Source: Mycolicibacterium phocaicum
Lineage (GTDB): Bacteria > Actinomycetota > Actinomycetes > Mycobacteriales > Mycobacteriaceae
Assembly (NCBI RefSeq): GCF_010731115.1
Contig: NZ_AP022616.1
Location: forward strand, 3,472,001 to 3,536,000
Length of the DNA: 64,000 nt
Reading direction: 5' to 3'
Both the position numbers and the translations under genes were made by a program. This document shows, in pieces, positions 1 through 8,188 of the stretch (its first letter is position 1; each line of letters begins with the position of its first letter). The notes under the pieces are model-generated. The model was not told where the DNA came from and did no database searches. It saw nothing but the letters and a program-made list of their open reading frames with translations.

Positions 1-1576
1 TTGGGGTGGAGTTGAATTCGGAAGGATCACGGGCGAAGCGGGTCGCGGTGTGACCGACCGCTTTCGGCAGGGCCGGGGAGCTGGTCTCGGTGGCACGCTC
101 GAGCATGGAGGCGATCTTGTTCACCGAGACGACATCGAGATCCAGCGACAATGAACAGGCCTGTTCGACCCGGTCGGCGCCGTAGCGGCGCACCAGACCC
201 AGCAGCCGGTAGACGGTACGCATCTTCGTCCAGGGCAGCCGGTCATCGAGGATGCGTTCGGCGTAGATCCCGACGTTGGGGCCGTGCGCGGCGCAGGTGG
301 CGATCAATGTCGTCACATCGCGCAGCGCGTAGCCGGTCTTGTGTTCGGGCAGATCAGCGGGGTCGGTGCTGCGCCCACCGGCCGGTTGGCGGGGATGGAC
401 CTTGACCAGCACGCCGCGGCGATAGAACTTCACCAGCTCGGTGTCGGCGCGCACGTCCAGGTACTGACCGATCCAGCATTCGGGCAGCGAATACAGGGCC
501 TTGGCGACCTCGGCGTGGAAGTCGCGGTGGACCTTGACCGTCTTGAACACCGGCACGTCATAGACCTGCGGCACCGCCAACAGCCGGGGCTGCTCTTCGT
601 CGGTGAACACCTCCAGCGGGCGTGCGCAGGTGGTGCCGTGGGTGCGGGTGCCCGCAGTGTCACGACACCACGCTGTGGCGGCGTCCTGCGCCTGCTGCAG
701 ACTGGTGAATGTTTCTCCGTCCCAGAAGTTTCGCCGCACGTACTGCACGGCGCGTTCCACCCGTGGCTTGTCTTTCGGCGAGGCCACCCTGGCGGGGTCG
801 GTCAGAAACCCGCTATGCCCGGCGTAGTCCAGCCAGCCCTGGCTGAACTGCGGGTTGACCGCGTCCGCGGCGGCGATCACCGGTTTGAGGTTGTCGGGGA
901 TCAGCACGGCGAACACCCCGCCGAAGAACTCCCAGGCCGCCTCGCAGCCGGCGATCACCGCGGCCAGGGTCTGCGAGTACGACAACCACACGAACATGTG
1001 CCGGGAGTACACCGCGGTGAAGATCAGCGCGTGCACCTTGCGGCGGCGCCCGTCAGCAGCGTCGGTGAGCATCCCCAGGTAGCCGAAGTCGACCTGGCAC
1101 TCCACTCCGGGATCGCCATCAGCGACCCGCACCGTGAGGTCTTTGCGGCCGAAACCGCAACGCTGGCTGGCGAATCGGTGCAACGTCCGATACGGCACCA
1201 CACACCCCTGCCGGGCCAACAGGGTGTGGATCTTCGTGACCGTCAACGGCCGATGCTCACCGGTGCCGGCCACCCAGGCGGTGATCTGATCTTCGAAGCC
1301 CACCAGCTGCTCCCACGCCGCCCCGTGGCCATCGGGGCGCACCGGACGCACCGCCTCGGCAACCATCCCGATCAACGCATCATCGACCGCGCTGACGTCG
1401 GCGTCGCGACGCAAACCCGCCGCCTGGGCGGCCTCGACGTAGCGGCGCACCGTCTTGCGGTCCAGGCCGCAATGCGCGGCAATGCTGCGGTACCCCGGCG
1501 CCGGCAGTCCCACCACCCCCAGCCACACCCGCAGCACTTCCCTGATCTCATTCACACTGACCTCCCGAAAAGCCAT
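1..1576 (-). CDS. istA: IS21-family transposase IstA (3' end outside window)
   Basis: This DDE transposase cuts and joins the ends of the IS21 element, normally with the ATPase IstB. The frame is open for 525 codons from ATG 1576 to the left edge with no stop, so the C-terminus is missing. An N-terminal helix-turn-helix (GLDRKTVRRYV, about residues 30-40) is followed by a retroviral-integrase fold with the acidic triad in VDFG, PDNLK and PRVERAVQYVR. The preceding sequence on the minus strand carries the terminal repeats of the element, which fits istA as its first gene. There are no frameshifts in the visible part, so it may be functional. The family call is firm; the subgroup is not known. 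Confidence 0.85.
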   Translation of the reverse strand, partial: MAFREVSVNEIREVLRVWLGVVGLPAPGYRSIAAHCGLDRKTVRRYVEAAQAAGLRRDADVSAVDDALIGMVAEAVRPVRPDGHGAAWEQLVGFEDQITAWVAGTGEHRPLTVTKIHTLLARQGCVVPYRTLHRFASQRCGFGRKDLTVRVADGDPGVECQVDFGYLGMLTDAADGRRRKVHALIFTAVYSRHMFVWLSYSQTLAAVIAGCEAAWEFFGGVFAVLIPDNLKPVIAAADAVNPQFSQGWLDYAGHSGFLTDPARVASPKDKPRVERAVQYVRRNFWDGETFTSLQQAQDAATAWCRDTAGTRTHGTTCARPLEVFTDEEQPRLLAVPQVYDVPVFKTVKVHRDFHAEVAKALYSLPECWIGQYLDVRADTELVKFYRRGVLVKVHPRQPAGGRSTDPADLPEHKTGYALRDVTTLIATCAAHGPNVGIYAERILDDRLPWTKMRTVYRLLGLVRRYGADRVEQACSLSLDLDVVSVNKIASMLERATETSSPALPKAVGHTATRFARDPSEFNSTP

Positions 1577-1726
1577 GCCCGCCGACCTCCGTGACCTTGA
1601 GCCGTCACGGCGATCGAACGAACAAATGAAAAGACCACCGACGCGACGCGCCGGTGGTCCCATAACTGGCAATCCAGGTGGTCCCATCACCCTGGCAAAA
1701 ATCAGGTCACACTGGTCCCATCCTCA
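1..1726 (-). mobile_element. IS21-family insertion sequence, partial
   Basis: This is the part of an IS21-type element that lies in the window; it runs off the left edge. It holds istA on the minus strand. Just upstream of istA the nonamer TGGTCCCAT occurs three times (1655-1663, 1679-1687, 1713-1721), as expected for the multiple terminal repeats of IS21 elements. The end probably lies at the CA near 1725-1726, where the reading frame of an IS3-type transposase resumes. The istB partner and the other end are not in the window, so the exact boundary and target duplication cannot be seen. Confidence 0.75.
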
Positions 1727-2048
1727 TGGCAGACGACACTCAGATCACGGAAGTCAGTACACCTCAAAGGATTTCGCGACACTCTGCGCAGATCTGGGCG
1801 TCGTCCAGTCGATGGGTGGGGTGGGGTCAAGTGCCGATAACGCGCTCGCCGAATCGTTCAACGCCTCCCTCAAACGCGAGATCCTGCAGGACCGCAGCCA
1901 GTGGCCCGACGCTGCTACCTGCCGCCGTGAAGTGTTCCGCTGGCTGGTCCGCTACAACCTGAAACGGAGGCACTCCCGCTGCCGCTATTCCAGCCCGGCC
2001 GGCTACGAAAACACCCACACATTCGTTACGCTGCCAGAAGCTGCTTAA
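1727..2048 (+). pseudogene. IS3-family transposase OrfB, C-terminal remnant
   Basis: About 100 codons encode the C-terminal part of an IS3-type integrase. HSDHGSQYTS carries the second catalytic Asp, NALAESFNASLKREIL carries the Glu, and the tail RYNLKRRHSRCRYSSPAGYE is typical of the family. The N-terminal half, including the first Asp, is absent because the frame is joined directly to the end of the IS21 element. A longer in-frame start exists near 1455, but it lies antisense to istA and is not meaningful. The simplest reading is that IS21 inserted into an older IS3 copy; the missing half may lie left of the window. Confidence 0.75.
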
Positions 2049-2121
2049 TCCAAATCCCGTGTCCACCATCCGGGGTCAAGGCCCCCCTGCAACAATCGAT
2101 CAGTCCACGAAAGGAGGCGCA

Positions 2122-2742
2122 TTGACTGAGAACAAGTTTCAGGATCTGACCCTGTTCAAGTCGCCAGACAGTCAACGAGGACGTCCAGCCTGGTTCGTCC
2201 AGTTATGGTGGATAGTCGATGCGTTACTCGTACGTCCCACGCCACAATTCTTGTATGCGTGGCGGCGTGGCGTGCTTCGCCTGTTCGGCGCAACGATCGG
2301 GAAGGGTGTCCTGATCCGCCCGGGCGTCCGCGTCACCTATCCATGGAAACTCATTGTGGGAGACCACTGTTGGATCGGCGACAATGCCGTCATCTACACC
2401 ATTGACCAGGTCACCTTGGGTGATCAGGTCGTTGTCTCCCAAGAGGCATATCTATGCGCTGGCACTCACGACCCTCGTGATGTGTCGTTCCCCGTCGTTG
2501 CGTCGCCCGTCACCATAGAACCCGAGTGCTGGATCGCCGCCCGTGCCTTCGTCGGACCTGGCGTACGTATCGGAAGAGGCGCGGTAGTCGGCGCCTGTTC
2601 TGTCGTTCAGTCCGACGTCCCACCAGCCACAGTCGTCGCGGGATTCCCAGCTCGCGCCATACAGAAACGCAAGCCACGCCTTCGGCCGGCGGACAGCTTC
2701 GACAAAAAACCCAACGGACTACGGACAGCAGACACGAAATGA
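2122..2742 (+). CDS. WcaF-like hexapeptide-repeat acyltransferase
   Basis: This is a left-handed beta-helix acyltransferase of 206 residues, related to the colanic-acid acetyltransferase WcaF. Hexapeptide repeats occupy roughly residues 60-185 (IGKGVLIRPGVRV, IGDNAVIYT, LGDQVVVSQ, IGRGAVVGACSVV), with the AGTHD segment typical of the active-site region and the PARAI ending of the family. TTG 2122 is chosen because AAAGGAGG ends 5 bases before it; an upstream in-frame start at 2059 has no such site. Its stop overlaps the ACP start as ATGA. Known relatives use acetyl-CoA. The adjacent ACP and LnmK-like genes suggest that the donor here may be an acyl-ACP, which is inference. Confidence 0.85.
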   Translation: MTENKFQDLTLFKSPDSQRGRPAWFVQLWWIVDALLVRPTPQFLYAWRRGVLRLFGATIGKGVLIRPGVRVTYPWKLIVGDHCWIGDNAVIYTIDQVTLGDQVVVSQEAYLCAGTHDPRDVSFPVVASPVTIEPECWIAARAFVGPGVRIGRGAVVGACSVVQSDVPPATVVAGFPARAIQKRKPRLRPADSFDKKPNGLRTADTK

Positions 2743-2939
2743 ATGCAGATGAGCTACTTGCGGCCCTGAACCTTCCACCGCGATCGGACACCAACTTGCC
2801 GTTCGATGAGCTTGGCGTCGACAGCTGGAATCTCGTCGAGTTGCGCGCGACGCTGGAGACACGTCACGGAATCCGGCTCTCCGACGAAGATTGGCTGGAG
2901 ATCGAGAGCCCGGGCGACGTACTACGGCTACTACGGTGA
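2739..2939 (+). CDS. Acyl carrier protein
   Basis: This is a 66-residue acyl carrier protein. The phosphopantetheine attachment site is the Ser in ELGVDSWNLVEL (around residue 30), with Trp in place of the common Leu after Ser. The rest matches the small four-helix fold, with a conserved acidic segment before the last helix. The ATG overlaps the acyltransferase stop as ATGA, and the stop overlaps the next start as GTGA, so the three genes are probably translationally coupled. A dedicated ACP next to a sugar-type acyltransferase suggests an ACP-bound acyl donor rather than general fatty-acid synthesis. Confidence 0.85.
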   Translation: MNADELLAALNLPPRSDTNLPFDELGVDSWNLVELRATLETRHGIRLSDEDWLEIESPGDVLRLLR

Positions 2940-3730
2940 ACCGAACTGTCAAGGTAGGCATGCCACAGATGGCGTTGGGATGCCTATCCGAGAACTGGCT
3001 TCTCAAGGAACTGGGCGATCTGCACTGGGACACGTTGTGTAGTTCACTGAAGAGCACTTCGCGCGATCTGGTCGATTCCCAAGGCCGTCGGCTATACGCA
3101 ACCTTTGTCCGTATCCGCATCGACCTAGATGGAACTCTCAGGGATTTTGGTGAAGGCGACGAAATCAGCTTCTGCGCCGAGATGATGCGGTTCGGTCGCT
3201 CCACAGTCCAGAGTACGATCGCCATCCAGGGCCCGAAATCATCCGGTACAGCGAGCCTTCTGACAACATTCTCAGTGCGTACGAGAGCTGACAGCAATGC
3301 CCTTCTGAAGAGCGAGCCAATGGGGGATTACCACGACATTGAGGCTGCCTCAGATATCAGCCCCTTCTTCAAGGAATACTCAGCAGTCCGTGCCGAGTTC
3401 GGTCGATACACCGGACACCCTCAGCCGGGCCCCGAGGACACGTACCAGATCAACCCATTCGTAGACTCCAATGGCGCAAACCTGCTCTATTTTGCTGCAT
3501 ACCAAAGTATTTCGGATCTCCTCACATTGAGAAGCCATCCCGAGGAGACAAATGTGTCGACCAGCAGTCGTGACATCTATTTCTTCCGCAACACTGATCT
3601 GGGCGACACCGTGTACCGACTGCCGGTGGCACGTATTCTCCGCGGATCGGGCAGCGTAGACAGTGCACACCTTCTCATCCGCTCCGATGGCCAGTGCCTC
3701 GCCTATGTGAACACCGTCAAGGAGCCCTGA
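2936..3730 (+). CDS. LnmK-like / Pnap_2097-family hot-dog biosynthetic protein
   Basis: This 264-residue protein resembles the biosynthetic-cluster family that includes LnmK, a double hot-dog acyltransferase/decarboxylase that makes propionyl-ACP from methylmalonyl-CoA. Visible hallmarks are DSQGRRLYATFVRIRI in the first half and NPFVDSNGANLLYFAAYQSI in the second. GTG 2936 is chosen because it overlaps the ACP stop (GTGA); the open frame extends further upstream but only inside the ACP gene. Placed directly after an ACP and a hexapeptide acyltransferase, it may load the ACP with a short acyl group. The family call is moderately firm and the reaction is inferred. Its 3' end overlaps the opposing glycosyltransferase by 14 bp. 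Confidence 0.7.
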   Translation: MNRTVKVGMPQMALGCLSENWLLKELGDLHWDTLCSSLKSTSRDLVDSQGRRLYATFVRIRIDLDGTLRDFGEGDEISFCAEMMRFGRSTVQSTIAIQGPKSSGTASLLTTFSVRTRADSNALLKSEPMGDYHDIEAASDISPFFKEYSAVRAEFGRYTGHPQPGPEDTYQINPFVDSNGANLLYFAAYQSISDLLTLRSHPEETNVSTSSRDIYFFRNTDLGDTVYRLPVARILRGSGSVDSAHLLIRSDGQCLAYVNTVKEP

Positions 3731-4850
3731 CCGCCGGCTCGCGCCCGTACAGTTGCTCAAGTTTCCGGGCCACAGAGTCCATGCTGAACTCGCGCACCGC
3801 AGTCGATCTCGCCTTGTCACCCATCGAGATGCGGCGTTCCTGATCTTCGATGAGGCTGCGCAACGCGGCCACTAACGACTGCTGGCTGTCGTCCACCACG
3901 ATGCCGCACCCGGTCCGCTCCACCATTTCCGCGAGTCCGCAACTCTTGGTGATCACAACCGGTAGTCCGACCGACAGAGCCTCCAGAACTGACATCGGGT
4001 ATGGCTCGTCAACCGACGGCAAGACGTAGATGGATGCCCGTTGCATTCGGCGAACAGTCTCGCTCGGTGGTGCGGCGCCCTCCCACCGAATTCTGTTGGC
4101 CCGCTGCGCAACCGCTATCGATGTTTGGACTCCTTCGAGTTCACCCTCGTCCGGTCCCACCAGAGTGAACACCGCGGGTATTCCTTCGTCGAGCAACTCA
4201 ACTGCGGCGGCGACGAACGCTAATGGCCTTTTCCTCTTGTGTAGACGTGCCAGGTACAGCACCTCGATGCGGTCGCCGGGAGCGGTTTCCGCTAGTTTGC
4301 CACCGTACTGAGGTACTCCATTGGCGAGGTGCTCTGTGCGGCAACACTTCTGTATATGCAGGAGCTCCGTTCGTTCGGCTTCGGTCAGGTACAGCACTGC
4401 GGCAGCTTGACGAAGCACACGTTTGGTCAGCAGAACATCCAGAAGCCTGGCCAGGGTGCGACGCGAGCGGTCTATCATGCCGTGCGTCTGAAGTACAACG
4501 TGCTTTCCGAGGAGCATGGCTAATGCTGCTGCAGGCAGCGTCACGCAATCCCGTGCCGCATGAACGTGCACAACATCAAACGTCCGCCGGTTCCGGATCA
4601 TCCACATGAACGTCGCCGGCGCGGCTAACCCGGCGAATCCAACGCCGGGTAGGACGGTACGCGCCTTGCTCAGGTGGACCGGTGTGCCTTCAATACAGTC
4701 CGGTGGCACGTCATATCCGCGATAGCTTCCAACTATCCGTACCTCGTGCCCCCGGGCCCGCAGCTGGCGTGCCTGGTTGAACGCGACACGGACCGGTCCA
4801 CCGTACGCGCCATCAGCACTAACCAGCGTGACGATCTGGAGGATGTTCAT
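3717..4850 (-). CDS. Glycosyltransferase family 4
   Basis: This is a GT4-type, GT-B fold glycosyltransferase of 377 residues that probably adds a sugar to the repeat unit on the cytoplasmic side. The N-terminal GT4 domain begins MNILQIVTLVSADGAYGGP, with the glycine-rich loop and DVVHVHAARD. The C-terminal nucleotide-binding domain has VLYLARLHKRKRP, RIRWEGAAP and the E-x7-E type segment PSVDEPYPMSVLEALSVGLPV. It is the last gene of the minus-strand polysaccharide block, 23 bp after the SGNH hydrolase, and is convergent with the LnmK-like gene. Donor and acceptor sugars cannot be told from the sequence. Confidence 0.85.
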   Translation of the reverse strand: MNILQIVTLVSADGAYGGPVRVAFNQARQLRARGHEVRIVGSYRGYDVPPDCIEGTPVHLSKARTVLPGVGFAGLAAPATFMWMIRNRRTFDVVHVHAARDCVTLPAAALAMLLGKHVVLQTHGMIDRSRRTLARLLDVLLTKRVLRQAAAVLYLTEAERTELLHIQKCCRTEHLANGVPQYGGKLAETAPGDRIEVLYLARLHKRKRPLAFVAAAVELLDEGIPAVFTLVGPDEGELEGVQTSIAVAQRANRIRWEGAAPPSETVRRMQRASIYVLPSVDEPYPMSVLEALSVGLPVVITKSCGLAEMVERTGCGIVVDDSQQSLVAALRSLIEDQERRISMGDKARSTAVREFSMDSVARKLEQLYGREPAVRAP

Positions 4851-4873
4851 AGCTACTTTCTCGGCCTTCGGTG

Positions 4874-5578
4874 CTATCGACCGCGCGCGGTGCCGGTCAG
4901 TACTTCTGTGATCCGTGGGGCAATTCGCTCGGCAAGATAAACGGCACCGGCGTCGGTGGGATGAATGTGGTCCGCGCCGATCAAATCAGGTCGATTGGTG
5001 AACCATCCCTCCTGAATCGGATCAACAAACACAGCCCCGGCGTTTAGCGCGTGGGCCCTTATGACGTCGCGCACAGCCAGAACTGCACGCTCGGGGTTTC
5101 GGCCTGGCCACACTGGGCCGATGACAACGAGCCTCGCGCGTGGTGCACGCTCGTGGACCAGTTCGAATGCCTGCCGCACGGCAATCGACACTTCGTTGAT
5201 CGGCTCACCTGTGTCATTCATTCCCCCAAAAATGACCACCACCTTGTCGTCGGGTCGGACGGCCTCCTTGATGAGGTCTGAAAAGGCAGCCTGAGTCAGT
5301 CCCTTATGAAGGTATCCGGTACCTCCGACCGCGCTGATTTCAGGCGCAACCCTTACGCCTTGCTCTCGCATAAGGCGCCACGCCACCTCCGGCCAACTGT
5401 ATTCACCAACCCCGCCTTGAGAGCTCCCCTGCGTATACGAATCCCCGATCACGGCCACCGCCGGTACTCGATATGACGCCCACCCAGCCAGCACCAGCGC
5501 CACCAACGCCAACACCACCACCGATGCCCCGGCTAGCGTCCACCCGAGGCCCGGCCTTTGGTCGAAGGTCCACTTCAA
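4874..5578 (-). CDS. SGNH/GDSL hydrolase, membrane-anchored
   Basis: This 234-residue SGNH esterase has one N-terminal membrane segment (about residues 13-33) and an exported catalytic domain. The catalytic Ser lies in VIGDSYTQGSSQGG, the Gly in SAVGGTGYL, the Asn in FGGMNDTG, and the Asp-His pair in GADHIHPTDAG near the C-terminus, so all four blocks are present. Such enzymes add or remove O-acyl groups on extracellular glycans. Its ATG overlaps the stop of the Wzy-like gene (ATGA), so it probably acts on the polymer made here. A paralogue at 8189-8995 has lost the catalytic Ser and His. Confidence 0.85.
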   Translation of the reverse strand: MKWTFDQRPGLGWTLAGASVVVLALVALVLAGWASYRVPAVAVIGDSYTQGSSQGGVGEYSWPEVAWRLMREQGVRVAPEISAVGGTGYLHKGLTQAAFSDLIKEAVRPDDKVVVIFGGMNDTGEPINEVSIAVRQAFELVHERAPRARLVVIGPVWPGRNPERAVLAVRDVIRAHALNAGAVFVDPIQEGWFTNRPDLIGADHIHPTDAGAVYLAERIAPRITEVLTGTARGR

Positions 5579-6894
5579 CGCAACCCGGCCATAACATCCG
5601 CGCCAGCATGTCCTGAGAGGTTGCTGACATCTGGCGAGCTACTCTCCACGCGATTCCGCAACAGAAACGAGGCAAATAGCGCGAACAAGGCGACTGAAAA
5701 TACACGCCACACCATTCGCGACGAGTACTCCATCGACAGAACGGAAATCAGCAGCGACAGCGCCAGCGGTACGAACACCACAGATTGGAATCGGCTGCGT
5801 TGCAAGTTGTATGAGCAGTAGCAACACACCCAGCTAAACAGCATGAATAGTGCCATTTGTCCGGCCGCGCCGGTAGCTCCGAACCAGCTTCCGGCGAAGG
5901 ACAGCGGAACCCAGTCGTACGGCCAGTAGCGCTCCAGCTCCATCGGCAAGCCAGTACCAGGAAGGATGTTCGCGTTTCCGATCAACACCGGAAGCCCAAC
6001 ATCGTAGATGACCGAATGCTCCGCCAATGGATACGAGGTGAAAATTGAGGCCAAAAGTTGTTTCATCGGCACAAGTAGAGAATCCGTTGAAGCGACCGCG
6101 TCTTGAACGAACGCAGCGGCCACCGACGGCAAATTGATCAGACCATGCGGCACGTATCGAGCCTTCAGCACAACGCCGAAAGTGAAAATCGCCAGAGCAA
6201 TCAATCCGCTGGCGACCGTTAGAGCCATCGGTCTGAGCTGGCGTTCTTTGAAGCATCGATTGATGATGAGCACGGCACCCAACAGCGGAAAGGCCAATGC
6301 GGTACGGCTACCGACGCCCGCGAGACCGATGAACCATACGGTGGACATCACGTATATCGCGATACGCCATCTGCGGCGCCGCTCTATCGTCGATTGTCCG
6401 AGTGCAACCAGCCCCAGAACTAGACCAACAGGAAATGCCGCACGAAGTAGAAAGAGATTGCCGTCGGACTCAAGGTAATACTGGCGACTAAAGAAGCTGG
6501 GCCCACTGCCGATTACAAACAGCACGAAACTCACGACCACTGCCACCAGAGTTATGACGGTAATTCGCTCTGACGGATTCGTATCCTCCTTGAGCTCTCG
6601 CAGTGAGTCCGGCATTCGAGGAACTAGAAATGCGGACACACCGCTCCCGATGCACGCCCACAGAAAGGCCTTCACCGCTAACGAATCGGCAAACGGTGCG
6701 GCATCGATATCGGCGGGCAGGCCAGCTCCGCCTACGTACTTTGCCCACTCCCACACTGGTCCGCCCAAGGATGCGATCAACATGACCACCGACATGGCCA
6801 CTGCAGGTGCGGCCGCCGAGGTTCTGACCACGATCGCCCATATGGCGGCACAGGTCGTGGCCACCGCGATCACGAACAGCAGACTATTGGGCAT
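5575..6894 (-). CDS. Wzy-like O-antigen/exopolysaccharide polymerase
   Basis: This is a polytopic membrane protein of 439 residues with about ten hydrophobic segments and a larger extracytoplasmic region in the second half, the usual layout of Wzy polymerases, which are very poorly conserved in sequence. ATG 6894 is chosen: the open frame continues upstream to 7092, but that part is hydrophilic and lies inside the Wzz-like gene, whose end overlaps this start by 11 bp. The stop overlaps the SGNH start. The context (flippase, two Wzz-like proteins, priming transferase) is the strongest reason for the call. An O-antigen ligase-like protein is the alternative. Confidence 0.7.
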   Translation of the reverse strand: MPNSLLFVIAVATTCAAIWAIVVRTSAAAPAVAMSVVMLIASLGGPVWEWAKYVGGAGLPADIDAAPFADSLAVKAFLWACIGSGVSAFLVPRMPDSLRELKEDTNPSERITVITLVAVVVSFVLFVIGSGPSFFSRQYYLESDGNLFLLRAAFPVGLVLGLVALGQSTIERRRRWRIAIYVMSTVWFIGLAGVGSRTALAFPLLGAVLIINRCFKERQLRPMALTVASGLIALAIFTFGVVLKARYVPHGLINLPSVAAAFVQDAVASTDSLLVPMKQLLASIFTSYPLAEHSVIYDVGLPVLIGNANILPGTGLPMELERYWPYDWVPLSFAGSWFGATGAAGQMALFMLFSWVCCYCSYNLQRSRFQSVVFVPLALSLLISVLSMEYSSRMVWRVFSVALFALFASFLLRNRVESSSPDVSNLSGHAGADVMAGLR

Positions 6895-8146
6895 TAGGCT
6901 TGCCGCCGGACGGATCGGTCGGGCGTCCAGACAAGGCCCCATCGAGTTCCGAGACTTCCCCCGACTCGTTCTGCACCAGCGAGTTTGGCGATTTACGACC
7001 GTCATCTTCCAGCACGTCGATGACGGGCCATGGATTCGGAGAATGCGTAGCGGAGGCGGGTGCCGATGACCTTTTTGAGGTCCACCGGCCACGGACGATC
7101 AGCAGCCCATCGGCCGCGTGGCCGTTGAGATTGAGGAGTTCATTGACTTCGGCAACGGACCGAACGCTAGTGAAGTTGCGGCGTCCGACGATGACGGTCT
7201 CAAACGTATGTCCGCGAAGCGCCGTCGCCTCGACCGGATTATCCAACAGCGCCGGCGCTTCGATGAGTGTGATCCCCGGTTCGTCGAGAGCTTCCCCATC
7301 GACATCCACCAATTGGACCACCCGGACAGGGATCTGCCGGGCGCGGGAAGCCTCGGCAAGCTTGTCGACGAATTCGTGGCACCCGTCCGCCGGCGTAGCT
7401 GAAGTCAGCAACACCCGGCCGTCCGTCCCGCTCCGGCGGTGAAGCAACGCCAGTATCCGCTGGAGGTCATTCGATCCGGTCTTCATCGAGATCGCTTGTA
7501 CATAAGGGAGATGGAGCAGCTTCCGAACGGCGCGCGGTGAAGTCACAACCGGGTTTCGTCGCCGGTACCAGCCGATGAAAGCGAGTCCGATGAGGCCACC
7601 CGCAACTGTGGTGGCGATGACCACGTACCACGGTGCCAGTCCCTTCCGCTCTGCGGTAATGGCATCAGGCGGGCCGAGCATGGTCAGCGTGGGACCCTGA
7701 CGTAGGCCGCTCTGATCCTCCACAGACTTCGCGAAATCCGGTAGAACGCGCACATATGCCCGGGCGCCCGACAGCGCCGCTTCGGGAGTCGGCCCGCTTA
7801 CTTCGAGCTCGACCAGTGGCGTGGCGTGGACACCCTTCGCTTTGACGCGACGCCTGAGTGTGTCCGCGGAAACCTGTTCATTCATTTCGGCAGCGGCAGC
7901 GCGCGCTAGCGGTTCACTTTCCATCAATGACAAATACAGCTTCGCCCGGTTTTCGGCATATTGCGTTCCCATAACCGCGTCAGATGTACTACTCGCCCTT
8001 GGAGGTGCAGCGTAAAATACTGCCTTGGCGACATACTTGTTCTCGGGGATGGCAACGATAACGATCCCGGCGGCGAATCCGAGAATAAGCCCTACCAGTA
8101 GCACCAGCCATGTAGTGCCCAACAACTGACGAACTCGATTTCTCAT
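6884..8146 (-). CDS. Wzz/YveK-like chain-length protein with degenerate ATPase domain (1)
   Basis: This 420-residue protein follows the plan of polysaccharide co-polymerases. A first membrane helix (about residues 8-32) precedes a periplasmic region, and a second helix (about 173-193) precedes a cytoplasmic domain. That domain resembles a BY-kinase/ParA fold, but the Walker A position reads TSATPADGCHEFVDKL with no GK[S/T], and the Walker B position reads ITLIEAP with Glu for Asp. It has no C-terminal tyrosine cluster. It probably sets chain length by structure rather than by phosphorylation. It is followed by the Wzy-like gene, and a second protein of the same design lies at 10314-11636. Confidence 0.75.
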   Translation of the reverse strand: MRNRVRQLLGTTWLVLLVGLILGFAAGIVIVAIPENKYVAKAVFYAAPPRASSTSDAVMGTQYAENRAKLYLSLMESEPLARAAAAEMNEQVSADTLRRRVKAKGVHATPLVELEVSGPTPEAALSGARAYVRVLPDFAKSVEDQSGLRQGPTLTMLGPPDAITAERKGLAPWYVVIATTVAGGLIGLAFIGWYRRRNPVVTSPRAVRKLLHLPYVQAISMKTGSNDLQRILALLHRRSGTDGRVLLTSATPADGCHEFVDKLAEASRARQIPVRVVQLVDVDGEALDEPGITLIEAPALLDNPVEATALRGHTFETVIVGRRNFTSVRSVAEVNELLNLNGHAADGLLIVRGRWTSKRSSAPASATHSPNPWPVIDVLEDDGRKSPNSLVQNESGEVSELDGALSGRPTDPSGGKPNAQ

Positions 8147-8188
8147 GAGGCCGCTCCCCTGCGCGTTTCGGTCAAAATCCTAGATTCG

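Noticed and set aside
284..1594. 436-codon plus-strand open frame
   Set aside because: It is antisense to istA, which has clear transposase motifs on the minus strand; the plus-strand product has no family features.
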